A stretch of 64,000 bases of DNA, taken from assembly GCA_910587305.1 (NCBI GenBank), contig CAJUKV010000006.1, positions 1-64,000 on the forward strand. The letters run 5' to 3'. The DNA comes from an uncultured Lachnospiraceae bacterium (GTDB taxonomy: Bacteria > Bacillota > Clostridia > Lachnospirales > Lachnospiraceae). Shown here one piece after another: positions 33,558 to 41,353 of the stretch. Under the pieces are notes generated by a model. That model searched no databases. It worked only from the letters and a program-made list of their open reading frames with translations, and was not told the DNA's origin. The number at the start of each line of letters is the position of its first letter. The stretch's first letter is position 1. A program made the translations under genes and the position numbers.

Positions 33558-33600
33558 AAAACAGGCGGAATGATTAAAAATTTATCATTCCGCCTGTTTT
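33558..33600 (-). terminator. Intrinsic terminator between tetR and oleate hydratase genes
   Basis: AAAACAGGCGGAATGAT (33558-33574) and ATCATTCCGCCTGTTTT (33584-33600) form a perfect 17-bp stem. On the minus strand the stem ends in TTTT, 18 bp after the TetR stop. The remaining 33366-33557 holds a possible minus-strand -10 TATGAT near 33522 for oleate hydratase. Confidence 0.8.
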
Positions 33601-33617
33601 GATAAAAAATTGAGTAT

Positions 33618-34184
33618 TTACGGCTTTTGAACCTGCTCAAAATTGGAAATTGAATGGGTGATATTTCCATGAAGGGTAATACTCAGCCGTTTCACAATTT
33701 CGTGATAGTCGTCCTTCATTCCACGGTCAATCCAGCCAAGCATAATTCCCACAAAGCCGAATTTGTAAAATTCCGCAATAAACGTTTTGTCCTGGGGGGC
33801 TAACTGAGTGTCCACGCATTTTTCCTCAACCACGTCCGAGATCAGGTCAAAAGTAAGCTTGTAAAGATAGTTTTCAATTTTCTCCCGGCTGATGCTGTGG
33901 TATACATTTTGGATAAAAGGCTTACTTTCCAGCACCGCTTCAAAAACCTGGAGCATTCCTTCCTGCCATGTATCATAAGTCTTTTTACCCTGCAAAGCGC
34001 GCTTTCCATCCTCGATGCACACCCATTCCGCCAAGTCATAAATATCCTTGAAATGATAATAAAACGCCATCCGACTGATGCCGCAGTCGTTTGTCAAATC
34101 ACTGATTGTAATTTTATCAATTTTCTTATGCAGCAAAAGATTTTTCAGGGACGCTTCCAGAGCCGTCTTTGTTGCATTGGACAT
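33618..34184 (-). CDS. TetR-family transcriptional regulator
   Basis: A 188-residue repressor. The DNA-binding domain is KITISDLTNDCGISRMAFYY then HFKDIYDLAEWV; the C-terminal helices (about 80-180) bind the ligand and dimerise, resembling the DhaS/TetR_C_8 group. It is upstream of oleate hydratase on the same strand but separated by a strong terminator, so the two are transcribed separately; control of oleate hydratase by a fatty-acid ligand is a natural guess. The TetR start is 47 bp below the end of the MutS2-like gene. Confidence 0.85.
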   Translation of the reverse strand: MSNATKTALEASLKNLLLHKKIDKITISDLTNDCGISRMAFYYHFKDIYDLAEWVCIEDGKRALQGKKTYDTWQEGMLQVFEAVLESKPFIQNVYHSISREKIENYLYKLTFDLISDVVEEKCVDTQLAPQDKTFIAEFYKFGFVGIMLGWIDRGMKDDYHEIVKRLSITLHGNITHSISNFEQVQKP

Positions 34185-34235
34185 GATTTATCACCTCTGT
34201 TTAATTTTTTATAGTCTTATTTTACCATATGATTT

Positions 34236-36137
34236 TTATTTTTCATACCTGATTGTTTCTTCCGTGTATTTTCTTTCCATATTGTGCCTGATTTTTCTGT
34301 TTGCAACTGTATCAAATACAATCGAAAAATCATAATCCTCCGGGTATAATTCCGTTGCCGCCACATGCAGTTTAACACGCTTATAATTGATCCATATTTT
34401 TTTGCCGGGCAGCTGTACCCTTAAGATCCCTTTTTCATTGATGGGCTCACATACAATACCAATTTTTTTGTCAGGATAAACCATAACGCTGTCCCCAAGC
34501 TTATATTTTGTGCTGAGATTTGAGCCTCTTTTTTCCTTCTTTTCCATTGTTATTTTAGAAGATTTTCTCTTTCCCATTACCGTATCTTCCTTTTGGAAGC
34601 GGTAATCCTTAATCGCATTTTCCCCATAGGAAGCCCTGATAGCGGTTTTTAACATTTCATTTGGCATGCCAAGCTTATCTGCAATATAAAAAGCGCAGCT
34701 TTCCCCGGCCTGTCCGATGACCATCTGATAGGTTGGCAGAAGGGTTTGCCTGTCAAAGGTCATCCTGGCGTTCATAAGTTCAGGCGTTTTTAACGCATAT
34801 TCCTTGATCTCCGGATAATGTGTCGTGACAAGGAAAAGACAGCCGATTTTTTTCAGTTCTTCTAATATGGCGATGGCAATTCCCATACCCTCCGCGGGGT
34901 CTGTCCCGGAGCCAAGCTCATCCATAATTACCAGAGAATTTTCATCCGCCAGGGAGAGCACTTCCAGCACATTTTTGATATGAGCGGAAAAGGTTGAAAG
35001 ATTTTCCGCAATATTCTGATTGTCCCCAATGTCGCAAAGATAGGTACTGCTCATGCAAATATCGGCTTCCCGGCAGGTAACATGCAATCCGCATTGGGCC
35101 ATCATGCAGTTTAGCATGACCGTTTTTATGGCTACGGTTTTTCCACCGGTGTTTGGTCCTGTTATGATAATTCCGCGGACAGCTCCGCCGGTTTCAAATT
35201 GCAGGGGAATATTTATCTTTGGATCCATCAGCGGATGTCTGGCGTCCTTTAGAAGGATTGTTCGCTTTGTATTAATAGCCGGTTCTACGCCGCCCAGGTC
35301 GATGCTTAATTTCCCTTTGGAAAAGATAAAATCTAATTTTTCAATTACGGCTATATTATCATTAAGAGCCGGGGCGGAGGATGAGACAATAGCCGTCAGG
35401 CTATATAAAATGCGGTATACTTCATTTTCTTCCTCTATTTTAAGCAATTGCAGTTCATCATAATACTTTGCAACGCCTGCCGGCTCAATGAATAACGTGT
35501 TTCCGGTAGCTGATTTATCAATCACATTGCCGGGGATTTTGTGCTTATACTCCTTTTTCACCGGAATGCAGACTCTGCCATTTCGCAAAGTGGAGTAGTG
35601 GTCGGCCATACTTTCCTTGTTGGCGCGCATAATCTGGTCAGCCTTTTGCCGCATCTGTTCTTCACACTTTACGATTTGACTTCGAAGCTGGCTAAGAACC
35701 TTTGACGCATAGTCATCTACGGCGCCGTTTCTGATTTGACGGCTGATTTCCTCCATAAGCTCTTCTACGGCATTCAGATTTTCTTCATAATACGATAACG
35801 GATTATCGAATATTTTGCCTCTCAGAAGATATTTTTTCAGGCGGCCGGTCATAACCAAAACGTTCTCCACACGTTCAAGCTGGTAGGGGGTAAGGCAGTC
35901 TCCCGTTTCGGCAATGGTGATAATTTCTTTTATTTCCGTGAGACTCTGCAGGGGCGGCGTGCCAAACTTTTCTATGAAATCCCGGCTGTTGGTGGTGTCT
36001 TTTAGCTGCTTTTTCAATTTGCCTTCATTAAGACAGAAGGTTTTTTCCTTGATTTTTTCCTTTGCCCACTGAGTCGTGGCGTGATTCATCCATATTTCTT
36101 TTATTTTGTCAAACTCTATTTGCTTTTCCGTATTCAT
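34236..36137 (-). CDS. MutS2-like ATPase lacking the Smr domain
   Basis: A 633-residue member of the MutS2 branch. MutS core/lever helices come first, then the ABC-type ATPase with Walker A GPNTGGKTVA (about residue 326), LSTFSAHIKN signature region and Walker B VIMDELGSGTDPAEG. A KOW-like segment follows (YKLGDSVMVYPDKKIGIVCE). MutS2 normally runs to about 790 residues and ends in an Smr nuclease domain; that domain is absent here. MutS2 of Bacillus acts on collided ribosomes, so a ribosome-splitting role without RNA cleavage is possible. GGAGG precedes the ATG. A leader peptide and two terminators lie upstream. Confidence 0.8.
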   Translation of the reverse strand: MNTEKQIEFDKIKEIWMNHATTQWAKEKIKEKTFCLNEGKLKKQLKDTTNSRDFIEKFGTPPLQSLTEIKEIITIAETGDCLTPYQLERVENVLVMTGRLKKYLLRGKIFDNPLSYYEENLNAVEELMEEISRQIRNGAVDDYASKVLSQLRSQIVKCEEQMRQKADQIMRANKESMADHYSTLRNGRVCIPVKKEYKHKIPGNVIDKSATGNTLFIEPAGVAKYYDELQLLKIEEENEVYRILYSLTAIVSSSAPALNDNIAVIEKLDFIFSKGKLSIDLGGVEPAINTKRTILLKDARHPLMDPKINIPLQFETGGAVRGIIITGPNTGGKTVAIKTVMLNCMMAQCGLHVTCREADICMSSTYLCDIGDNQNIAENLSTFSAHIKNVLEVLSLADENSLVIMDELGSGTDPAEGMGIAIAILEELKKIGCLFLVTTHYPEIKEYALKTPELMNARMTFDRQTLLPTYQMVIGQAGESCAFYIADKLGMPNEMLKTAIRASYGENAIKDYRFQKEDTVMGKRKSSKITMEKKEKRGSNLSTKYKLGDSVMVYPDKKIGIVCEPINEKGILRVQLPGKKIWINYKRVKLHVAATELYPEDYDFSIVFDTVANRKIRHNMERKYTEETIRYEK

Positions 36138-36206
36138 TTTTACCTCCGTTCCGGAGCACTCTTTGCGAAGCCCGCAAGCTTAAGTTCATGTCTCCGGTAC
36201 AAATGC

Positions 36207-36238
36207 GTAACTATATCAGCCTTCGCCTTCATAGTTAC
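36207..36238 (-). mobile_element. Minimal GTAAC MITE unit in the leader of the MutS2-like gene
   Basis: Read on the minus strand: GTAACTATGAAGGCGAAGGC then TGATATAGTTAC, the 31-bp unit with one extra base. The flanking octamers ACAAATGC (36199-36206) and ACAAACTC (36239-36246) agree at 6 of 8 positions, consistent with an old target duplication. Confidence 0.55.
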
Positions 36239-36300
36239 ACAAACTCTTATACTACGTTAACAGATAGTTTCATACCGCCTTACGAAACGAATACTGTATC

Positions 36301-36342
36301 AAAAAGACCATGGCCGCCCGGAAGCGTAGAATACCATGGTCT
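36301..36342 (-). terminator. Second attenuator-like terminator before the MutS2-like gene
   Basis: On the minus strand AGACCATGG pairs with CCATGGTCT across a 20-base loop, followed by TTTTT (36301-36305). Its 3' end is about 165 bp from the start codon. Confidence 0.7.
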
Positions 36343-36377
36343 GTTGAGCTATCATTTATATAGAAAGAATTTTCAAC

Positions 36378-36401
36378 AAAAAACATGGCCATAGAGCCAT
36401 G
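36378..36401 (-). terminator. First attenuator-like terminator before the MutS2-like gene
   Basis: On the minus strand CATGGC (36401-36396) pairs with GCCATG (36389-36384) over a 6-base loop, followed by TTTTTT. It lies 120 bp after the leader peptide stop. Its CATGG arm could also pair with the CCATGG of the second hairpin. Confidence 0.7.
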
Positions 36402-36521
36402 CTTATATCATTTCTATTCCTGTATACCACAATATTAAGCAATTGTAAGGCGAAAATACCGACGTACGATAGCCGGTAATGGGCGCACTTTTAGCCTGAA
36501 GCTAAAATACCCTTGCAATAT

Positions 36522-36560
36522 TTATTTTGCAATTTTCTCCGTTACAATCACACTTAACAT
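36522..36560 (-). CDS. Leader peptide, 12 codons (MLSVIVTEKIAK)
   Basis: A short open frame on the minus strand with a perfect AGGAGG (36573-36568) 7 bases before ATG. It begins about 25 bases after a predicted start site and is followed by the hairpin TTTTAGC-TTCAG-GCTAAAA and two terminators before the MutS2-like gene. The peptide itself is unlikely to function as a product; ribosome stalling or speed on it could decide whether the terminators form, as in leaders of ribosome-targeting antibiotic-response genes. I do not recognise this particular peptide. Confidence 0.65.
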   Translation of the reverse strand: MLSVIVTEKIAK

Positions 36561-36591
36561 GCACAATCCTCCTAAAATTCAATCTTTTTTT

Positions 36592-36620
36592 ACTATATCG
36601 TTTAAATTTATTTCTGTCAA
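36592..36620 (-). promoter_or_regulatory. Consensus promoter of the leader/MutS2-like transcript
   Basis: On the minus strand: perfect TTGACA (36620-36615), exactly 17 bp, TATAGT (36597-36592). The start site should lie near 36585, giving a leader of about 450 bases. Confidence 0.8.
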
Positions 36621-36840
36621 GTGTATTTTTACTGATTCCCGCCAGCAATGAGCCGGGCATTACTATTCATGGCCAATGTCATTAAGTTTAGCGCCAAAAC
36701 CAGCCGGGCGGCTAACTTTTACAGCCAAAAGGGAAAAAGAGATGATAAAAAATTCATAAAGGTTTTCTTGCTTTAGCAAAAACAAGATAATAAAATATAG
36801 ACAGGGAAATCTGAAAGAAGGAAAGGATGACGGAGAGAAA

Positions 36841-37515
36841 ATGTCGGAAATCATATTTGAAACTATTTACAGGGAAATTTTTCCTTTCTGGGAGAAGATA
36901 TCGGATGCGGACAGGGAATATATCTGCCGGAATTCTTATAGTATTGTTTATCCTAAGGGCAAGAATATTCATGACGGCAGCGAATGTTCCGGTGTGATCC
37001 TTGTCCGTTCGGGAAGTCTGCGGCTATATATGATGTCGGACGAGGGAAAAGAAATCACCCTTTACCGCCTGCATAAAGGCGACTTGTGTATGCTGTCTGC
37101 TTCCTGTGTGCTGGATGCCATCACATTTGAGGTATTTGTAGACGCAGAGCAGGACAGCCGGTGCTGCGTGATCAGCGGGCCTGCTTTTGCGGCGGTATCG
37201 CAGCGGAATCCGGACATACGTATATTTGCGCTGGAGACTGCGGTGAGCCGTTTTTCAGATGTGATGTGGGTGATGCAGCAGGTTTTGTTTATGAGTATGG
37301 ATAAACGTCTGGCGATTTTCCTTTCCGATGAATCGGCCAGGACGGGTTCTGATATCATTGCGCTGACACACGGACAGATTGCCCGTTATATGGGTTCTGC
37401 CCGTGAAGTGGTATCCAGAATGCTGAAATATTTTGCCGGTGAAGGGATTGTAGAGGTTTCAAGAGGAGGTATTACAATCCTTGATAAGAAACGCCTGCGG
37501 GAATTAGCCCTTTAG
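36841..37515 (+). CDS. Crp/Fnr-family transcriptional regulator
   Basis: A 224-residue regulator. The cyclic-nucleotide-binding-type barrel occupies about 20-130 (GVILVRSGSLRLYMMSDEGK; LHKGDLCMLSASCVLD), then a dimer helix and a C-terminal winged helix (LTHGQIARYMGSAREVVSRM). There is no N-terminal cysteine cluster as in oxygen-sensing FNR, so the ligand is unknown. The gene converges on a ferredoxin/NapH-like pair with a 7-bp gap; a CRP-like palindrome in that operon's promoter makes it the likely target. Confidence 0.88.
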   Translation: MSEIIFETIYREIFPFWEKISDADREYICRNSYSIVYPKGKNIHDGSECSGVILVRSGSLRLYMMSDEGKEITLYRLHKGDLCMLSASCVLDAITFEVFVDAEQDSRCCVISGPAFAAVSQRNPDIRIFALETAVSRFSDVMWVMQQVLFMSMDKRLAIFLSDESARTGSDIIALTHGQIARYMGSAREVVSRMLKYFAGEGIVEVSRGGITILDKKRLRELAL

Positions 37516-37522
37516 CTTTAGC

Positions 37523-38143
37523 TTACTGTTTTGGCGACGCGGTCTCGCTTTTACTGACATAAGGATCTTTTGCGTGGTGAAGCTTGCATATAAGTTGTGT
37601 CATTGTCCCCATGGGACAGTATACACACCAGGAACGAGGCTTAAATAAGATCATGGTAAAGAATCCCAATATGGTGGAGGTAAGCATTACGCTATAGAAA
37701 CCGAAAGCAAACTGGGCTACGCCGTCGGAGAACAGGGTGCCATGATAAGCCCAATGCCAGGGGAGTTTGAATGTCCACAGCAGCGTTACTACGGTGCCGA
37801 GATTTTTTGCCCCGGAAAAGACCAGCCAGGTGTTCCACAGCATAAGAAAGAACATTGTAAAAAAGAATATCAAAAATCCATATCGGAAATAGCCTGATTT
37901 CATCCAGCCAGGAATATCTTTTTTTCGCGACAGCCCGACTCTGCCTCCAATTAAGGAAAACAGCTGGCCTCTGCCGCAATATTTGTTGCAGTATGCCTTA
38001 TTTCCCTTTATAACCGCTATGGCAAGGGGGATAAAAAAGCACAAAAGACCCAGCCATGCAAAGAGGATATTAAAAAACCCTAAGATGAGGTAGGTAAGGG
38101 AGGCAACCCAAAGATAATCGTACCATTTCTTTTTTTTCTTCAT
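37523..38143 (-). CDS. NapH/NosR-like membrane Fe-S protein
   Basis: About 206 residues with five membrane spans. Two cysteine motifs face the cytoplasm: CNKYCGRGQLFS (about residue 52) and CVYCPMGTMTQ (about 172), as in the membrane electron-transfer proteins NapH, NosR and CcoG relatives, though shorter. The start at 38143 is set by a perfect GGAGGTGA 7 bases upstream; it overlaps the ferredoxin stop as ATGA, showing translational coupling. It probably passes electrons from the quinone pool or a flavoprotein to the small ferredoxin; the terminal partner is unknown. Confidence 0.75.
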   Translation of the reverse strand: MKKKKKWYDYLWVASLTYLILGFFNILFAWLGLLCFFIPLAIAVIKGNKAYCNKYCGRGQLFSLIGGRVGLSRKKDIPGWMKSGYFRYGFLIFFFTMFFLMLWNTWLVFSGAKNLGTVVTLLWTFKLPWHWAYHGTLFSDGVAQFAFGFYSVMLTSTILGFFTMILFKPRSWCVYCPMGTMTQLICKLHHAKDPYVSKSETASPKQ

Positions 38144-38337
38144 AATTCTGTCACCTCCAATGAAATAATGCTTGCAGGGCATTCTTTCACGCATTTACCG
38201 CATCCGACACATAATTCCCTGTCGATAACCGCATGAATGCCATTGGGAACGGTGATTGCATTTCGTGGACAAACCTTTATGCAGCATCCGCAGGCGACAC
38301 ATTCCCGGATACTGACAGCCGCTTTCCTTTTTGCCAT
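38140..38337 (-). CDS. 2[4Fe-4S] ferredoxin
   Basis: A 65-residue bacterial-type ferredoxin. Cluster motifs are CVACGCCIKVCPRNAI and CVGCGKCVKECPASII. AAGGAG precedes the ATG. It is the first gene of a two-gene operon with the NapH-like protein, sharing a 4-bp overlap. It acts as a soluble electron carrier in the cytoplasm. Confidence 0.92.
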   Translation of the reverse strand: MAKRKAAVSIRECVACGCCIKVCPRNAITVPNGIHAVIDRELCVGCGKCVKECPASIISLEVTEL

Positions 38338-38363
38338 GGTAATACTCCTTTTGTTTTTTCTTT

Positions 38364-38406
38364 ATTATACAGGGGAAAAAAAGATTGATTCTGTGACGAA
38401 GTCACA
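38364..38406 (-). promoter_or_regulatory. Ferredoxin operon promoter with a CRP/FNR-like site near -42
   Basis: On the minus strand TATAAT lies at 38369-38364. No -35 is seen, but a perfect 15-bp inverted repeat TGTGACGAAGTCACA covers 38392-38406, centred about 42 bp above the expected start. That is the classical class II activator position for Crp/Fnr proteins. Confidence 0.75.
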
Positions 38407-38419
38407 TTGTTGTGGATTT

Positions 38420-38618
38420 TTAGCCGGCTCATGATACAAGGGCGAAAAGTCCCAATGTCAAAGGCTCCTACAAGGATTTTGCAAGTAACGGTTTAGCAAG
38501 ACCGAACCGGTGCAAGCAGGCGGCCCTGGCAATATTACCGCCAATAGGCCGGCAAGGGTTAAGAGCCGCTATGAAATTCAACCGTCAGGTGAGAAAAGGC
38601 GCTTTATTCTCTTTTTTT
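38420..38618 (+). ncRNA. Candidate structured small RNA ending in a terminator
   Basis: A 200-bp non-coding stretch with several short pairings: GGGC-GAAAA-GUCC, CGGU/ACCG around 38490-38505, CCGG..GCCGG enclosing GGCGG/CCGCC around 38505-38556, then an intrinsic terminator at 38591-38618. A convincing promoter is not visible upstream, and I do not recognise any known RNA family or riboswitch. It could be an independent sRNA or a leader; the next gene has its own likely promoter after the terminator. Confidence 0.4.
38591..38618 (+). terminator. Intrinsic terminator of the candidate RNA
   Basis: GAGAA (38591-38595) pairs with TTCTC (38607-38611), AAG with CTT inside, followed by seven T at 38612-38618. 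Confidence 0.65.
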
Positions 38619-38646
38619 GTTATTGTGGCATTTCCCTGATTATATT
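38617..38646 (+). promoter_or_regulatory. Possible promoter of the HTH-methyltransferase gene
   Basis: TTGTTA (38617-38622), 18 bp, TATATT (38641-38646), about 65 bp before the start codon and right after the terminator. Confidence 0.45.
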
Positions 38647-38710
38647 AAGATGGAGACGTTACAGGTTAACCACAGAAATAAGAAAATAAGCAAAGAAAAG
38701 GGCGGTAGAG

Positions 38711-39538
38711 ATGGAGCATTTAAAAGTAGGAGAGGTAATCAGTAAAAGGCGCAAAGAATTAGGGCTTACGCAAAACCAGTTAGCCCAGTCGGTGGACATA
38801 TCTTTTCAGGCAGTTTCAAAATGGGAGAACAATGTTGCAAAGCCTGATATAGAGATGCTCCCGAAACTGGCCGCAATACTTCATACGACGGTCGATGCGC
38901 TGCTTGGTTATAAAAGTGCGGCAACAGATTACGACAGGCGTTATAACATAAAAGACTATTATTGGGGACTTGTGCCAAACAGCATTTGTTATGAGTTTAT
39001 GAAAATTTTGCCGCCGATAAGGCCGTATCGGGTGTTGGATATTGGATGCGGGGAGGGGAAGGACGCTATTTTTCTGGCAAAATGCGGATACGAGGTGAGT
39101 GCGTTTGACATATCGGCGCAGGGAATTGAAAAGGCCAAAAGACTTGCGGAATACAATAAAGTTGAAGTGAATTTTTTTAAGGCTGATATTTTTGACTATT
39201 GTCCTGACAGGAATTATGACATAATATTTAGCAGCGGAGTGATTCATATTCTCCCCCAGGCCATGCGGAAAGAATTTTGCGATAACTATAAATCACATAC
39301 GGAGGATAAAGGAATAAACGTGCTAAATGTATTTGTCCAAAAGCCTTTTATAGCGCCTGCGCCGGACAGTACGAAGGACGAGGACAAATATCCTTGGCGT
39401 TCGGGGGAATTATTTGGATATTATCATGACTGGCTGCTTCATACCTGCCGGGAAGAGATATTTGACTGTGGCAGCGGGGGTACGCCTCATAAACACTGTA
39501 TGGACAGTATGATTGCACAAAGGATAAAAGATGGCTGA
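38711..39538 (+). CDS. XRE-type HTH fused to a class I methyltransferase (TehB-like)
   Basis: A 275-residue two-domain protein. Residues 1-65 are a Cro/CI-type helix-turn-helix (LGLTQNQLAQSVDISFQAVS, KWENNVAKPDIEMLPKLA). From about 95 a SAM-dependent methyltransferase follows (VLDIGCGEGKDAIFLAKCGY; VSAFDISAQGIEKAKRLAEY), closest in look to TehB/thiopurine-type enzymes that methylate metalloid oxyanions or small molecules. The fusion suggests an enzyme that also controls its own gene. Its final codons overlap a bidirectional terminator. Confidence 0.82.
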   Translation: MEHLKVGEVISKRRKELGLTQNQLAQSVDISFQAVSKWENNVAKPDIEMLPKLAAILHTTVDALLGYKSAATDYDRRYNIKDYYWGLVPNSICYEFMKILPPIRPYRVLDIGCGEGKDAIFLAKCGYEVSAFDISAQGIEKAKRLAEYNKVEVNFFKADIFDYCPDRNYDIIFSSGVIHILPQAMRKEFCDNYKSHTEDKGINVLNVFVQKPFIAPAPDSTKDEDKYPWRSGELFGYYHDWLLHTCREEIFDCGSGGTPHKHCMDSMIAQRIKDG

Positions 39539-39553
39539 TGACAACCATCTTTT
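39526..39553. terminator. Bidirectional terminator between convergent genes
   Basis: AAAAGATGG (39526-39534) pairs with CCATCTTTT (39545-39553) over a 10-base loop. The 5' arm overlaps the end of the methyltransferase gene. T-rich tails occur on both strands, so it can serve the CotH-A operon as well. Confidence 0.75.
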
Positions 39554-39590
39554 CTTCCCTTCCCTGTTCAATTGTCTGTCAGGTAATGTG

Positions 39591-41342
39591 TTATGTTCCG
39601 GGCTTTTTTGCCTCAAGTTCAAAGGGCTTTCCGTATAGCGCATAGTGTTCCAGCAACAGAGCTTTGTCGTAGGAATATAATTCCTCTAAAGTTTCTTTGT
39701 TTGTCTGCCAATAATACTTGGCATTAAATTCTTCCGTATAATCTGTTCCCATATAAATATCTGGCTCAAGACTGTCAAAATAAAGTTGTTCAAAGTAATT
39801 GTCTAAAAAATTTAATCTTCCGTCGATATATTGATAGATAAATTCATCCTTCCAATATTCCGCTCCATGGGGCCATCGCTCATAATTTCGATGATAAGCG
39901 CCTGATAAGTGCAAATAACCAAACTGTTCGTTGAGGATTTCGTAAAGGCGCTCTTTTGTCAAAACAGTCTGTCTTAATTCCTGCCACCGATCCAACAAAA
40001 TTTTGGACACCTCAACTTCATTATAATAATACAAAATATCAATGTCCGTACACCATGCATCTACCTCTTCAATTAATTTGGGGTTATATTTTGAAAAGTT
40101 ACATTCCGGATCCTCTATCCATGGATTGCCCCAGGTTGCGTTTAAATCCCAGGGAACCTTCTTAAAAGAAAACGCTCCGTCTTCCTGGCACTCTGCTATA
40201 AAATAGATATTTTTACGCATATTATCTGTGCCGCATATTAATAGGCAAAAGAGGTTATAATCAATTGCGTTTTCCATGTTGAGAAGCACGGTTCCTTCCT
40301 CATATGAGGTTAATTCATCTTTGCAGAACAGATTAACCCATGCTTTTAACGGTTCCCAATTTTCGTGGGAATCTTCTTTAGGATACTTTAAAATAAAGAT
40401 TGGGGACATATTATCGGTCATTTCATTTGTATAATTATGTTCTTCAGGGATTCTGGTTGACCGGCATTTGTATAAAAAATCTCTATCTGTTAAGGACAAT
40501 TCTTTCGCGTCAATACGCTCGGTCAATCCATAAACCCCCAGATATTCGTCATCTATAAATAATTCGATATATTCCTGAGTGGTTCCTTCATCATTTTTGA
40601 CGTTGTTGCTTTTGGCAATTTCTCTCCAAACCGCATAAGAAAGCTTATTATGGATCAAGCCGGAATCATCATACAGGGCATTCAAAATCCAATCGTCATC
40701 TTTACGCATTCCAAGAAGCGATTTTTTATGATTGTTTAATTTCAATTTATAACTTGACTTTTCATAACTTTTTGCAGAAGCACCCCGCAAGGCATAAGTA
40801 CATGGAATATTTTTTATGGAATCTTCAAGACGATAGGGATCTATCACATCCAGAGCGCCTTCCGCTCCAATTTCTTCATTCTGCGGCTTTTTATCCGAAA
40901 GCCTGATATTCATAATCGGCATTCCGGTAAAAATCAAATTATAAACGTTATATGTATTTTCGCCTATAAGATATAGCTGAAAGATATGTCCGCTCGAAAC
41001 AGCATCGCTTTTTGATGCCAGAAAATCATCGTCCAACAGATACAATTGTCCGGATTTTGCTTTTAGTTTTCCCTGCCGGGAATTTTTATCCAAATTTTGC
41101 GGTATATAAATGGTATTGCTTTCTTTGTCATAAGCCGCCTGCTTATCGTTAAAAAAGATTTCCGCAGAAATCAATTCCGGATTTTTTCCTTTGAGGAGAT
41201 TTTCAATTTTTTCCGCAGAAGAAATTTTAATCCCCACAATTCTATTGGCTATTTTTTCTGTGATTGTATTGTAATTCAAAAATATAGTCAGAAAAGAAAC
41301 GGACAGTAATATAATAATAATTTTTTTACTTGTGCTTTTCAT
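39591..41342 (-). CDS. CotH-family protein A (atypical kinase fold)
   Basis: A 583-residue protein with an N-terminal membrane anchor or signal (KIIIILLSVSFLTIFLNY). The CotH domain shows LRGASAKSYEKSSYKLKL, DDDWILNALYDDSGLIHNKL, YLGVYGLTERIDAKELSL and the metal-site-like KKVPWDLNATWGNPW. CotH proteins are atypical kinases first known from spore coats; many are extracellular. It is a paralogue of the protein at 44877, with a roughly 55-residue C-terminal extension. It is the last gene of a three-gene minus-strand operon, 11 bp after the DUF6056 gene. Confidence 0.85.
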   Translation of the reverse strand: MKSTSKKIIIILLSVSFLTIFLNYNTITEKIANRIVGIKISSAEKIENLLKGKNPELISAEIFFNDKQAAYDKESNTIYIPQNLDKNSRQGKLKAKSGQLYLLDDDFLASKSDAVSSGHIFQLYLIGENTYNVYNLIFTGMPIMNIRLSDKKPQNEEIGAEGALDVIDPYRLEDSIKNIPCTYALRGASAKSYEKSSYKLKLNNHKKSLLGMRKDDDWILNALYDDSGLIHNKLSYAVWREIAKSNNVKNDEGTTQEYIELFIDDEYLGVYGLTERIDAKELSLTDRDFLYKCRSTRIPEEHNYTNEMTDNMSPIFILKYPKEDSHENWEPLKAWVNLFCKDELTSYEEGTVLLNMENAIDYNLFCLLICGTDNMRKNIYFIAECQEDGAFSFKKVPWDLNATWGNPWIEDPECNFSKYNPKLIEEVDAWCTDIDILYYYNEVEVSKILLDRWQELRQTVLTKERLYEILNEQFGYLHLSGAYHRNYERWPHGAEYWKDEFIYQYIDGRLNFLDNYFEQLYFDSLEPDIYMGTDYTEEFNAKYYWQTNKETLEELYSYDKALLLEHYALYGKPFELEAKKPGT

Positions 41343-41353
41343 GGCGTATTTCC

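Noticed and set aside
38420..38590. Cobalamin or other known riboswitch, or group II intron fragment
   Set aside because: None of the conserved cores I know for these (cobalamin box, intron domain V) could be found; kept only as an unassigned RNA candidate.
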